Shown one piece after another: positions 45,497 to 52,589 of a stretch of DNA of 52,589 nucleotides (its first letter is position 1; every line of letters begins with the position of its first letter). The stretch covers positions 1-52,589 of the forward strand of contig NZ_AVHW01000030.1 of the NCBI RefSeq assembly GCF_000449425.2, written 5' to 3'. Under the pieces are notes generated by a model, which was not told the origin of the DNA, ran no database searches, and worked only from the letters and a program-made list of their open reading frames with translations. Source of the DNA: Clostridioides difficile CD160. GTDB taxonomy: Bacteria; Bacillota; Clostridia; Peptostreptococcales; Peptostreptococcaceae. The position numbers were made by a program, and so were the translations under genes.

Positions 45497-45511
45497 AACA
45501 TTCTGAAAATT
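45497..45511. promoter_or_regulatory. Possible CodY box upstream of iorAB
   Basis: AACATTCTGAAAATT matches the CodY consensus AATTTTCWGAAAATT at 13 of 15 positions; a second partial site (GAAAATTCTAACGAAAATT) overlaps it. It lies about 100 bp before the sigma-54-type promoter. Confidence 0.4.
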
Positions 45512-45608
45512 CTAACGAAAATTAAATATTATCTATTAGATTCATTAAAAGTTAAAGAAAATAATCAATTTAGTATTTTTAAGAGGGGTTTTAAAAAATT
45601 TAAACTTC

Positions 45609-45625
45609 TTGGCATAACAATTGCT
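45609..45625 (+). promoter_or_regulatory. Sigma-54 (-24/-12) promoter of iorAB
   Basis: TTGGCATAACAATTGCT fits the sigma-54 consensus TTGGCAC-N5-TTGCT, with GG at 45611-45612 and GC at 45623-45624, exactly 12 bp apart. Expected transcription start is near 45636, giving a leader of about 160 nt before iorA. Between promoter and gene lies a dyad (TTATCAATA at 45684-45692 with TATGTTGATAA at 45700-45710). An enhancer-binding activator is needed; which one is unknown. Confidence 0.75.
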
Positions 45626-45795
45626 TAATACATAAAGTAATAATATGATTATAAATTTGTGGATTAATTTTATCATTATTTACTTATCAATATCTATACT
45701 ATGTTGATAATAAATATATGTTGATAGCTTTTAAAATGTATCATAACAAGTACACTAAGCTATTAAAAGCGTATTATTTTTAAGGGGGGAGAGTA

Positions 45796-47577
45796 ATGAA
45801 ACAATTGCTTACAGGAAATGAGGCAGTAGCACGTGGAGCTTATGAAGCAGGGATATCTTATGCAGCTGCTTATCCAGGAACACCAAGTACTGAAATATTA
45901 GAAAATATAGCACTATACAAAGATGACATAATTGCAGAGTGGGCACCAAATGAAAAAGTGGCAGTAGAGTCTGCAATAGGGGCATCTATTGCAGGTGGAA
46001 GAGCACTTGCAGCTATGAAACATGTTGGAGTAAATGTAGCAGCAGACCCAATATTTACATATGCGTATATGGGAGTAAATGGTGCAATGATTATTGTATC
46101 TGGAGATGACCCTGGAATGCATTCATCACAAAATGAACAAGATAATAGACACTATGCTAAATTTGCAAAAATAGCTATGATAGAGCCAAGCAATAGCCAA
46201 GAATGTAAAGATATGTTAAAAGTAGCTGTTGAAATAAGTGAAAAATACGATACTACAGTCTTATTCAGAATGGTTACAAGAGTATGTCACAGTAAAGGTC
46301 TTGTTGAGTTGGGAGAAAAAGAAGAAACAGTTGTAAAAAAATATGAAAGAAATCTTTCTAAATTTGATGCTATACCAGCTACTTCAAGAGTACTTAGAGT
46401 TAAACTTGAAGATAGATTAAAAAAACTCGAGGAGTTTTCTAATGAAACAGATTTAAACTTTATAGAATGGAATGATAAAAAAATTGGTGTAATAACTTCA
46501 GGGGCTTCTTATGAGTATGCTAAAGATGTGTTTGGGGATACTGTATCATATTTGAAATTAGGATTTACGTATCCTCTCCCAACTAAGAAAATTAGGGAGT
46601 TTACAGAACAAGTAGATACTGTTTATGTAATTGAGGAATTGGAACCTTATATAGAAGAACATTTAAAAGAGAATAATATACCTTGTATTGGAAAAGAAAA
46701 GATACCTAGTATAGGCGAGTTAAACCCAGATATCATAGCACAATCAATTTTAGGAGAAAAAAGAGAACTAATAGAATATAGTAAAGAAAAGATAGTAGGC
46801 AGACCACCAACATTATGTGCAGGGTGTCCACATAGAGGATTTTTCTATGAGTTAGGAAAAGTTAAAAATGTACTTATAAGTGGAGATATAGGCTGTTATG
46901 GACTTGGAGGAGCAGAGCCTTTAAATGCTAAGGATACTTGCATATGTATGGGAGGTGGTCCAGGAGTAGCTCATGGGGCACAAAAAATATTTACTAAAAA
47001 TAATATTAATATGAGAACTATAAGTACAATAGGAGATTCGACATTCTTCCATACAGGAATAAATGGGCTTATAGATATAATCTACAATAAAAGCAGTACT
47101 GTAACATGTATTCTTGATAACAGAATTACTGGTATGACAGGGCATCAAGAGAATCCTGGAACTGGATTTTCATTACAAGGTGATGTTACTGAAATGATGG
47201 ATATAGAAACTATAGTAAAAGCTTTAGGATGTAAGAATATAAAAGTTGTAAACCCTAATAAGTTGGATGAAGTTAAAGGGGCATTAGCATGGGCTTTATC
47301 AATTGATGAACCTTCAGTAATAATTACGAGATGGCCATGTGCATTAAAAAAATTCACAGAAGATGACAAAAAGAGATTTGACCTTATACCATCAGTTTGT
47401 AGTGTAGATGATGAGAAGTGTATTGGATGTAAGAAATGTCTTACAACAGGATGTCCAGCTCTGAGATTTGATAAATCTAAAAAGAAATCAAGTATAAATC
47501 AAGCTCAATGTGTAGGTTGTACAGTATGTGCACAAGTATGTCCAGTAAATGCTATAAAAAAGGTTGGTGAAAAATAA
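45796..47577 (+). CDS. iorA: Indolepyruvate:ferredoxin oxidoreductase, alpha subunit
   Basis: 593 residues. N-terminal pyrimidine-binding domain (LTGNEAVARGAYEAGISYAAAYPGTPSTEI), central regulatory part, TPP-binding domain (GDIGCYGLGGAEPLNA, IGDSTFFHTGINGL, DNRITGMTGHQENPGTG) and two C-terminal [4Fe-4S] clusters (CIGCKKCLTTGCPA and CVGCTVCAQVCPV). It converts aryl pyruvates from Trp, Phe and Tyr to aryl-acetyl-CoA with ferredoxin as acceptor, in oxidative Stickland-type fermentation. GGGGGGAGAG precedes the ATG. Stop TAATG overlaps the iorB start by one base. Confidence 0.95.
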   Translation: MKQLLTGNEAVARGAYEAGISYAAAYPGTPSTEILENIALYKDDIIAEWAPNEKVAVESAIGASIAGGRALAAMKHVGVNVAADPIFTYAYMGVNGAMIIVSGDDPGMHSSQNEQDNRHYAKFAKIAMIEPSNSQECKDMLKVAVEISEKYDTTVLFRMVTRVCHSKGLVELGEKEETVVKKYERNLSKFDAIPATSRVLRVKLEDRLKKLEEFSNETDLNFIEWNDKKIGVITSGASYEYAKDVFGDTVSYLKLGFTYPLPTKKIREFTEQVDTVYVIEELEPYIEEHLKENNIPCIGKEKIPSIGELNPDIIAQSILGEKRELIEYSKEKIVGRPPTLCAGCPHRGFFYELGKVKNVLISGDIGCYGLGGAEPLNAKDTCICMGGGPGVAHGAQKIFTKNNINMRTISTIGDSTFFHTGINGLIDIIYNKSSTVTCILDNRITGMTGHQENPGTGFSLQGDVTEMMDIETIVKALGCKNIKVVNPNKLDEVKGALAWALSIDEPSVIITRWPCALKKFTEDDKKRFDLIPSVCSVDDEKCIGCKKCLTTGCPALRFDKSKKKSSINQAQCVGCTVCAQVCPVNAIKKVGEK

Positions 47578-48152
47578 TGAAAAAGGTTAAAAATGTATTG
47601 CTATCAGGTGTAGGGGGGCAAGGTACTGTTTTAGCAAGTAAAATACTTTCTGCTGGTCTTATTGATGCTGGATATGATGTTAAGATGTCAGAAGTCCATG
47701 GAATGGCTCAAAGAGGAGGAAGTGTGACAACTCAAGTTAGATATGGTGAAAAAGTACATTCTCCTATACTTGGGAAGGGCGATGTTGATGTGTTAGTTTC
47801 ATTTGAGACTATGGAAGCTTTGAGATATCTTGATTTTCTAAAACCTGATGGTAAATTAGTAGTGAATGACTATGAAATGCCTTCAGCACCAATTTTAACA
47901 GGTAGGGTGGATTATCCTGAAAATATAATAGATGATATTAAAGAAAAAGTGGATGTAACTGTAGTAAAAGCAGTTGATATTGCAAGAGGTCTTGGAAATG
48001 AAAAAGTTATGAATGTGGTTCTTTTAGGAGCATTGATTAAAGCTTTACAGGTAGAGAATGATATAGATTGGGAAAAAATAGTGTCACAACAGGTTAAGCC
48101 TAAGTTTATAGAAATTAATATAAAGGCTTTAAAAGAAGGGATGAATATCTAA
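47577..48152 (+). CDS. iorB: Indolepyruvate:ferredoxin oxidoreductase, beta subunit
   Basis: 191 residues, of the gamma-domain type of 2-oxoacid:ferredoxin oxidoreductases: LLSGVGGQGTVLASKILS, MSEVHGMAQRGGSVTTQVRYG and LVSFETMEALRYL. Complements IorA to form the active enzyme. Overlapping start/stop ensures coupled translation. No other genes follow in the operon before the tandem-repeat region. Confidence 0.95.
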   Translation: MKKVKNVLLSGVGGQGTVLASKILSAGLIDAGYDVKMSEVHGMAQRGGSVTTQVRYGEKVHSPILGKGDVDVLVSFETMEALRYLDFLKPDGKLVVNDYEMPSAPILTGRVDYPENIIDDIKEKVDVTVVKAVDIARGLGNEKVMNVVLLGALIKALQVENDIDWEKIVSQQVKPKFIEINIKALKEGMNI

Positions 48153-48255
48153 AAAATAAAAATGAAGTTATAAGTATGTAAATGTATAGAAAAAATAGCT
48201 GTAAATGAAGCATATATAAGGCTATAAAATTAGATGATTAAAAAACAAAATAAAT

Positions 48256-48490
48256 AAAGGGTTAGGGTAAGAGAATAAGTACAAAATAAATTGTATAGAT
48301 GATTGTAGAGAAGGCTAGTTGAAAACTAGATAAAGGGTTAGGGTGGAAAAAATTACAAAACAAATTGTATAGATGATTGTAGAGAAGGCTAGTTGAGAAC
48401 TAGATAAAGGGTTAGGGTGGAAATCAATTACAAAATAAATTATAAGATGATTGTAGAAAAGGCTAGTTGAAAACTAGATAAAGGGTTAGA
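48256..48490. repeat. Three tandem repeats of about 75 bp, each with a hairpin
   Basis: Units begin with AAAGGGTTAG at 48256, 48332, 48406 and a partial fourth at 48480 (76, 74 and 74 bp). Each has GATGATTGTAGA and the hairpin CTAGTT-GAA/GAG-AACTAG. No reading frame spans it, and the loops and stems are conserved between units. It lies between iorB and the Mpv17-like gene and could be a structured RNA or a variable-number repeat. The rest of 48153-48671 is AT-rich with no feature. Confidence 0.9.
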
Positions 48491-48671
48491 TGAAAAGATA
48501 AATAAAAATTACGATTAAAAGACAATCATTTAAAAATAGAATTTTATAAATTTAATTATGGAAAATGAATATCTAATAGGCAATATTAATAAATAATTAC
48601 AGATAGATTGTAAATTAAATAAATCTTTGACAGGAAGGAGAACTATTTATATATTAAATAGGATTTATAAT

Positions 48672-49328
48672 ATGAAAAAAGGCGATTTTATATGGAGTGG
48701 AGTTCTTATTTGTATTATTGCTATCTTAGCGATACCAAGTAGTAGAGAAGTATTTATGGCAGCAACAGGTGCACATCCATATATTGGAGGTTTTTTCAAG
48801 TTTGCTGTACTAGCCACAATGGGAGATTTGCTTGGTGCTAGAATTTTGCATAAAGACTGGAAAATACCATTAGGAGTCTTTTACAGAGCAATAGTCTGGG
48901 GAATAATAGGTGTAGTTACCACATATGCTATGTCAATCTACTCAGCAGGTGTAGGTCAAGCACAAGTGGATGGTATGCTTCCATTTGAGGGAATAGCTTT
49001 TGCAAATGCTTTATTTAAGAGTGCAACCATGAATATACTAATGTCACCTACTGTATTTTTATTCCATAAGGTTATGGACTGTTTTATAGACAAAAAATAT
49101 GAAGTTGAAAAAGGGATTAAGGTAACACTTAAAGATGTGGTAAATATTGTGGACTGGAATGCTTATCTTGGTTTTAGTGTTTTAAAGACCATACCATTTT
49201 TCTGGATACCATGCCATACAATTGTATTCTTATTCCCTGCTGAATATAGGGTAATTGCATCTGCATTTGCATCTATAGCTTTAGGGCTAATCTTAGCTTT
49301 AGCTAATAAATCTAAAGTTGCAAGTTAA
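48672..49328 (+). CDS. Mpv17/PMP22-like integral membrane protein
   Basis: 218 residues from ATG 48672, with about five membrane segments. The C terminus (WNAYLGFSVLKTIPFFWIPCHTIVFLFPAEYRVIASA) resembles the W-x-NF-x-VP pattern of Mpv17/PMP22 family proteins; the function in bacteria is unknown. The start is not clear: the best ribosome site (AGGAAGGAG, 48632-48640) precedes in-frame ATT (48645) and ATA (48651), while ATG 48672 has only a weak AGGAT site. The protein would be up to nine residues longer with a non-standard start. Confidence 0.6.
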   Translation: MKKGDFIWSGVLICIIAILAIPSSREVFMAATGAHPYIGGFFKFAVLATMGDLLGARILHKDWKIPLGVFYRAIVWGIIGVVTTYAMSIYSAGVGQAQVDGMLPFEGIAFANALFKSATMNILMSPTVFLFHKVMDCFIDKKYEVEKGIKVTLKDVVNIVDWNAYLGFSVLKTIPFFWIPCHTIVFLFPAEYRVIASAFASIALGLILALANKSKVAS

Positions 49329-49570
49329 GTTTATTGATGAAGTAAGGGGTATTATTTAAACTAGGAATAATCTTTTAAAATAGTAATAGTATTATTATAT
49401 TTATAATACGTAATATTTTCATTATAATTTAACATTATAATTAACATTTTATTAAATTTCAAAATAAAAATAAGATTTTAAAGAAAACTAAATTTGCGAG
49501 TACTGTTTTTAAGAAGCTTAAAATCCCCCATTTAAAGTTTTAAGATTCTAAAACAATAAGTTATAACTAC

Positions 49571-49646
49571 AAAAATGGCTGTTAGGACTATGATACTTAG
49601 AAGTTAAAATACTTATAGTATATCTTAGTTCGTAACAGCCATTTTT
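49571..49646. terminator. Terminator of sleC (bidirectional)
   Basis: Perfect 14-bp arms AAAAATGGCTGTTA (49571-49584) and complement (49633-49646). It lies between convergent sleC and the Mpv17-like gene and can serve both. Nothing else was seen in 49329-49686. Confidence 0.8.
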
Positions 49647-49686
49647 ATTTTTAGCCAATAATTTAAGATAAATTCTAACTCGAGTC

Positions 49687-50958
49687 TTAAATTAAAGGGT
49701 TTAAAGAAGCTATTCTAGTTGTAGCCACATAAACTCTAGATATTTCATACCATGTTTTAAAATCTACTACTCCACTTTGAGGTAAACCAAAGATTCCTTG
49801 GAATATTTTAACTGCATTTTCTGTGTCTGTTCCATAGATACCATCTTCTCTTACTTTTGGGATAGCTGGGTAAGAGTTAGATATAGCATTTAACTGATTT
49901 TGTATAGTTCTAACATACTGTCCAGAAGAACCAACCTGTAGTGTAGTACCAGGGAATGATACAGGAACACCACTTACTATAGGTGCTTTTTCAAATACTA
50001 TCTCATCTCCATAGAAATATCTTAGTATACCTTCATAGTCGTACCCTTGGTCACCTAAGTCTTTACTACCCCATTGAGTCATTTGGTCAGGACATTGAGA
50101 TTTCTGACCATCACAGTATTGTGCTAATAAGGGCTGTCTCGCTGTGGGAGGTCTTTTTATAAATGTATTGAATATAGCATCTACAGCTACGTTAATTGGT
50201 TCAAATAAGTTTCTATTATTTATAAATTTATGGTCATATGCTGTTGATGAGGTTATTGTAAAATTATAGCCTTTATTTCTATACCATTCAGTGAAGACCC
50301 TATTTAGAGTAAATGATATTATAGCTATTATATTTGCATAAATTGTCTGCTCAGGCCAAGTTGAATATATTTCAGATGATGCTATATTTTTAATGTACTC
50401 TTTAAATGGAATCCAATAGTTTGGAGCTGATGAATTTTCTGGTAAACCATCATGAACTACTATAAATTCAGGTACTACAGGGTTATCTAATACAACGAAA
50501 CCAGTAGGAGGTGGTAATGGTTTTAAATTACTTTCTGGAATCTTAGGAGGATAAGTACCAAATAAAGTATGTTCTCCTATGTCAAAAATCAATTCACTTT
50601 GTCTTGAGAAAGAACGTTTACTTCTTGTTCTAGGAAACATGGGAACTCCCTGTCTCGCTTCAATTGTAGCTAATAACTGTGTTCCTTCTATGACAACTGT
50701 TTCATATCCATCTGCTATGGCTTCTACTATATACTGGCTGTAAGGCCTAACATCAGATGGTTGTAGAGAGTAATCTACATCTGGTGCTGGTAATACTAAT
50801 CCAATCACTTGACCAGATTCATTACTTGTTAGGTTTTGGTATAAAGTTGATGAGCTTTGGCTACCATTAGACATTGAATATATGTTTACTGTTGCATTTT
50901 GAATAGGTCTATTGTTAGTAGCATCGATTATACTTACTGTTAAGAAACCATCTTGCAT
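49687..50958 (-). CDS. sleC: Spore cortex-lytic enzyme SleC (zymogen)
   Basis: 423 residues. The order is: N-terminal pro-region (MQDGFLTVSIIDATNNRPIQ, a beta-sandwich-like segment up to about residue 115), catalytic part (about 130-320) and a C-terminal peptidoglycan-binding domain (about 340-410, LQVGSSGQYVRTIQNQLN...DGIYGTDTENAVKIFQ). In C. difficile germination, the Csp proteases cleave the pro-form to an enzyme that degrades spore cortex. ATG 50956-50958 follows AAAGGGTGA; an earlier TTG would add one residue. No secretion signal, as expected for a mother-cell-made spore protein. Own transcription unit. Confidence 0.93.
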   Translation of the reverse strand: MQDGFLTVSIIDATNNRPIQNATVNIYSMSNGSQSSSTLYQNLTSNESGQVIGLVLPAPDVDYSLQPSDVRPYSQYIVEAIADGYETVVIEGTQLLATIEARQGVPMFPRTRSKRSFSRQSELIFDIGEHTLFGTYPPKIPESNLKPLPPPTGFVVLDNPVVPEFIVVHDGLPENSSAPNYWIPFKEYIKNIASSEIYSTWPEQTIYANIIAIISFTLNRVFTEWYRNKGYNFTITSSTAYDHKFINNRNLFEPINVAVDAIFNTFIKRPPTARQPLLAQYCDGQKSQCPDQMTQWGSKDLGDQGYDYEGILRYFYGDEIVFEKAPIVSGVPVSFPGTTLQVGSSGQYVRTIQNQLNAISNSYPAIPKVREDGIYGTDTENAVKIFQGIFGLPQSGVVDFKTWYEISRVYVATTRIASLNPLI

Positions 50959-51214
50959 CAAATCACCCTTTCTTTAAATGAATTTAGTTCCCTTATATTT
51001 CAAGATATGAATATAGCTTGAAATTTGTTAAATAATATAGATATAAATTTAAATTTTTTTAATGTTTTAGTATATTTGATTTTTAATAATTTAATGTGTA
51101 TTTGAGAGTGTATTTAAAACAAAATAAGTTAAAAATAAATAGATGCTATAAAACAGAAATGGATTAAGAATTTTGAGCAGAAATGAATTAAAAATTTTGA
51201 AAGGAAAATAATCT

Positions 51215-51931
51215 ATGAAGCTGGATTTATTTTTATTGGCAATAGTTCCTATACTAATAGGTCTGTTTTGGATAAGGTCTAAAGATAGATATTGCAGAGA
51301 ACCTCTAATTCATTTGATTAAATTTTTTCTAATAGGTGCTTTTTTGAGTATTATAATTATACTTCTAGAAAATTTAATGATGAAATTTAATGTATTTGAA
51401 GGATATTCAGAACTAATATATGTATCATTTGTAGTTGCAGGGCTTGTGGAAGAAGGTGTAAAAGCTCTGATACTAATTCCTGCACTAATTAAAGAAAAAC
51501 ATTTCACGGAAAAACTAGATGGCATTATTTACTCTGTATTTTTAGCTTTGGGGTTTGCAACAATTGAGAATATAGTCTATATTTTTTCTGAGAGTGGCAA
51601 CTTAGCACTTCAAGTTGGTATTAATAGAGCGATTATCTCTATCCCAGCTCATGTAATGTTTGCTATTACTATGGGATATTATATTTCTAAGTATAAGTTT
51701 GAAGGAAATAAAAGCAAAAGACGTGAGTACTTATTTATGGCTGTATTGATTCCAATTTTATTACATGGAGTTTTTGATTTTATATTGATGATAGAATATA
51801 GATGGGCTATTATATTACTTATAGTTTATGTGATAATGTTGTGGAAGATAAATCTCGATAAACTTGAGAAATATATGAATCACTCTAAAAAAGTGTTTTT
51901 CGGTAATCTTAAGAAAAAGAAGAGAAAATAG
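51215..51931 (+). CDS. prsW: Intramembrane protease PrsW
   Basis: 238 residues with about seven to eight membrane segments and the family's catalytic features: EE at 79-80 (VEEGVKALIL), FATIEN (114-119), His146 (PAHVMFAIT) and HGVFDF (184-189). PrsW cleaves anti-sigma factors at site 1; in C. difficile it is known to activate ECF sigma factors that protect against antimicrobial peptides and lysozyme. AAAGGAAAA precedes the ATG. It is divergent from sleC, a conserved arrangement in C. difficile. Confidence 0.93.
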   Translation: MKLDLFLLAIVPILIGLFWIRSKDRYCREPLIHLIKFFLIGAFLSIIIILLENLMMKFNVFEGYSELIYVSFVVAGLVEEGVKALILIPALIKEKHFTEKLDGIIYSVFLALGFATIENIVYIFSESGNLALQVGINRAIISIPAHVMFAITMGYYISKYKFEGNKSKRREYLFMAVLIPILLHGVFDFILMIEYRWAIILLIVYVIMLWKINLDKLEKYMNHSKKVFFGNLKKKKRK

Positions 51932-52008
51932 AGTTCAAAAGAAAAACATAAACAATTAAAAGTATTAAATGACAGACAAGCAAAGCAGATTGAAGGGGGA
52001 TTATAGAT

Positions 52009-52140
52009 TTGGCAAACTTACCAAAAGAATTTTTAGAAGATATTAGAGAAATACTACAAGATGAATATGATGATTTTATAAAAAGTTATGATGAAGACAA
52101 GACTACTGGTCTTAGAATAAATACATTAAAAATTGATTAA
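52009..52140 (+). pseudogene. 5' fragment of an RsmF-like rRNA (cytosine-5) methyltransferase gene
   Basis: TTG start with GAAGGGGGA upstream. The 43-residue peptide (ANLPKEFLEDIREILQDEYDDF, then GLRINTLKID) is the typical N terminus of NOL1/NOP2/Sun family rRNA methyltransferases (RsmF/RsmB), which are about 450 residues long. The frame ends at TAA (52138-52140), which is the first triplet of the inserted element. TTGAT (52133-52137) is the last exon sequence. The rest of the gene lies beyond the window, so splicing of the element may rebuild an intact message. Confidence 0.85.
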
Positions 52141-52589
52141 AAAATAGCTACGCACACTCGTGACTTTAGTCATGAGTTAGTAGCTAAAATAGTCAGCATA
52201 TAGGGAAACTTATATGTAGAGATAGGATAGAACCTATCCAATACTACTTGAATTGCTGGAAACCCCTAAAGCTAACCAAACTAAAACATAAGGATGAAAT
52301 AAACCTAAGTGTGAAAGTTACGAAAGTAGAAAAAATTGGTTAGATGGTATAAGGTTAAACCCTAAGTACTTTAAAATGGGCAATCAGCAGGTAAGCTCCT
52401 AAGTAGGAGAAACTTCAACGACTATTCCTCCTGAGGGAAGTACACTACAAGTTATCGGTAGTGGAAGTGGGTAGACCTTAACGGATAATGCCGAAGGATA
52501 AGATATAGTCTGTGCTTCATGAAATGTAAGAAGTTCATAAGAGAACTGCATAGGTAGTAGCGAACTTATGTGAACGACAACCTCAAAAA
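52138..52589 (+). mobile_element. IStron (CdISt1-type), 5' part
   Basis: Insertion directly after TTGAT, the known target of C. difficile IStrons, which combine a group I intron with IS605-type transposase genes. The seen 452 bp is intron sequence; the transposase part is expected downstream, beyond the window. The identification rests on the TTGAT target, the group I core (see the ncRNA entry) and the host organism. Confidence 0.85.
52138..52589 (+). ncRNA. Group I self-splicing intron of the IStron (partial)
   Basis: Core elements in order: P1, in which the exon TTGAT (52133-52137) can pair with GTCAG (52192-52196), putting a U-G pair at the splice site; a P1 extension hairpin (TAGCTAC 52145-52151 with GTAGCTA 52180-52186, and CTCGTGAC with GTCATGAG inside); P element AATTGCTGGAAACC (52251-52264); Q-type AATCAGCAGG (about 52382-52391); R element TTCAACGACTA (52414-52424) and S element AGATATAGTC (52501-52510). 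R GACTA (52420-52424) and S TAGTC (52506-52510) form P7, the guanosine-binding helix. The 3' splice site is not in the window. Confidence 0.9.

Overview
The window is AT-rich, low-GC Firmicutes DNA, and its gene content and order point to Clostridioides difficile. The main evidence is sleC (cortex-lytic enzyme) divergent from prsW, a complete one-piece chemotaxis operon containing a response-regulator diguanylate cyclase, many c-di-GMP proteins, and a group I intron-containing IStron (CdISt1 type) inserted after TTGAT at the right edge. No tRNA, rRNA, CRISPR or prophage was seen.

Layout. 1-6.3 kb: a frameshifted D-Ala-D-Ala carboxypeptidase gene, a LevR-type sigma-54 activator without PTS genes beside it, and a two-gene ThrE-type exporter whose first gene is frameshifted. 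6.4-14.4 kb: a Gate-domain membrane protein, a KdpDE-like two-component system without kdp transporter genes, a PAS-GAF-GGDEF-GGDEF-EAL protein and a 7 x 45 bp tandem repeat. 14.5-28.1 kb: peptide/amino-acid metabolism (a regulator with a GGDEF-like domain, M20 peptidase + AbgT transporter, a DUF3100 operon with an M20 amidohydrolase), a membrane diguanylate cyclase, a metallo-beta-lactamase-fold hydrolase, a TipAS MerR regulator and a WYL regulator. 29.0-38.1 kb: the chemotaxis operon cheY-cheC-cheD-cheW-RR/GGDEF-mcp-cheA-cheW-cheR-cheB, ending at a strong terminator. 38.2-42.1 kb: a DUF3298 protein, an ornithine cyclodeaminase family enzyme, a lipoprotein and a DUF975 membrane protein.

42.1-45.5 kb is the most novel-looking block. 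A BlaI-type repressor and a BlaR1-type M56 sensor protease (without a penicillin-binding domain) precede two tandem paralogous small exported proteins of unknown function. The repressor gene and both small genes have the same promoter: TTGACA-18 bp-TAGTYT with two dyads (GACTAT-N4-ATAGTC type) 31-32 bp apart. A decayed third promoter copy follows. This looks like a self-contained signal-responsive regulon with no beta-lactamase.

45.6-52.6 kb: iorAB behind a near-consensus sigma-54 promoter, a 3 x ~75 bp tandem repeat with a hairpin in every unit, an Mpv17-like membrane protein, sleC, prsW and the 5' fragment of an RsmF-like rRNA methyltransferase gene cut by the IStron. The IStron is visible only in its 5' (intron) part because the window ends inside it.
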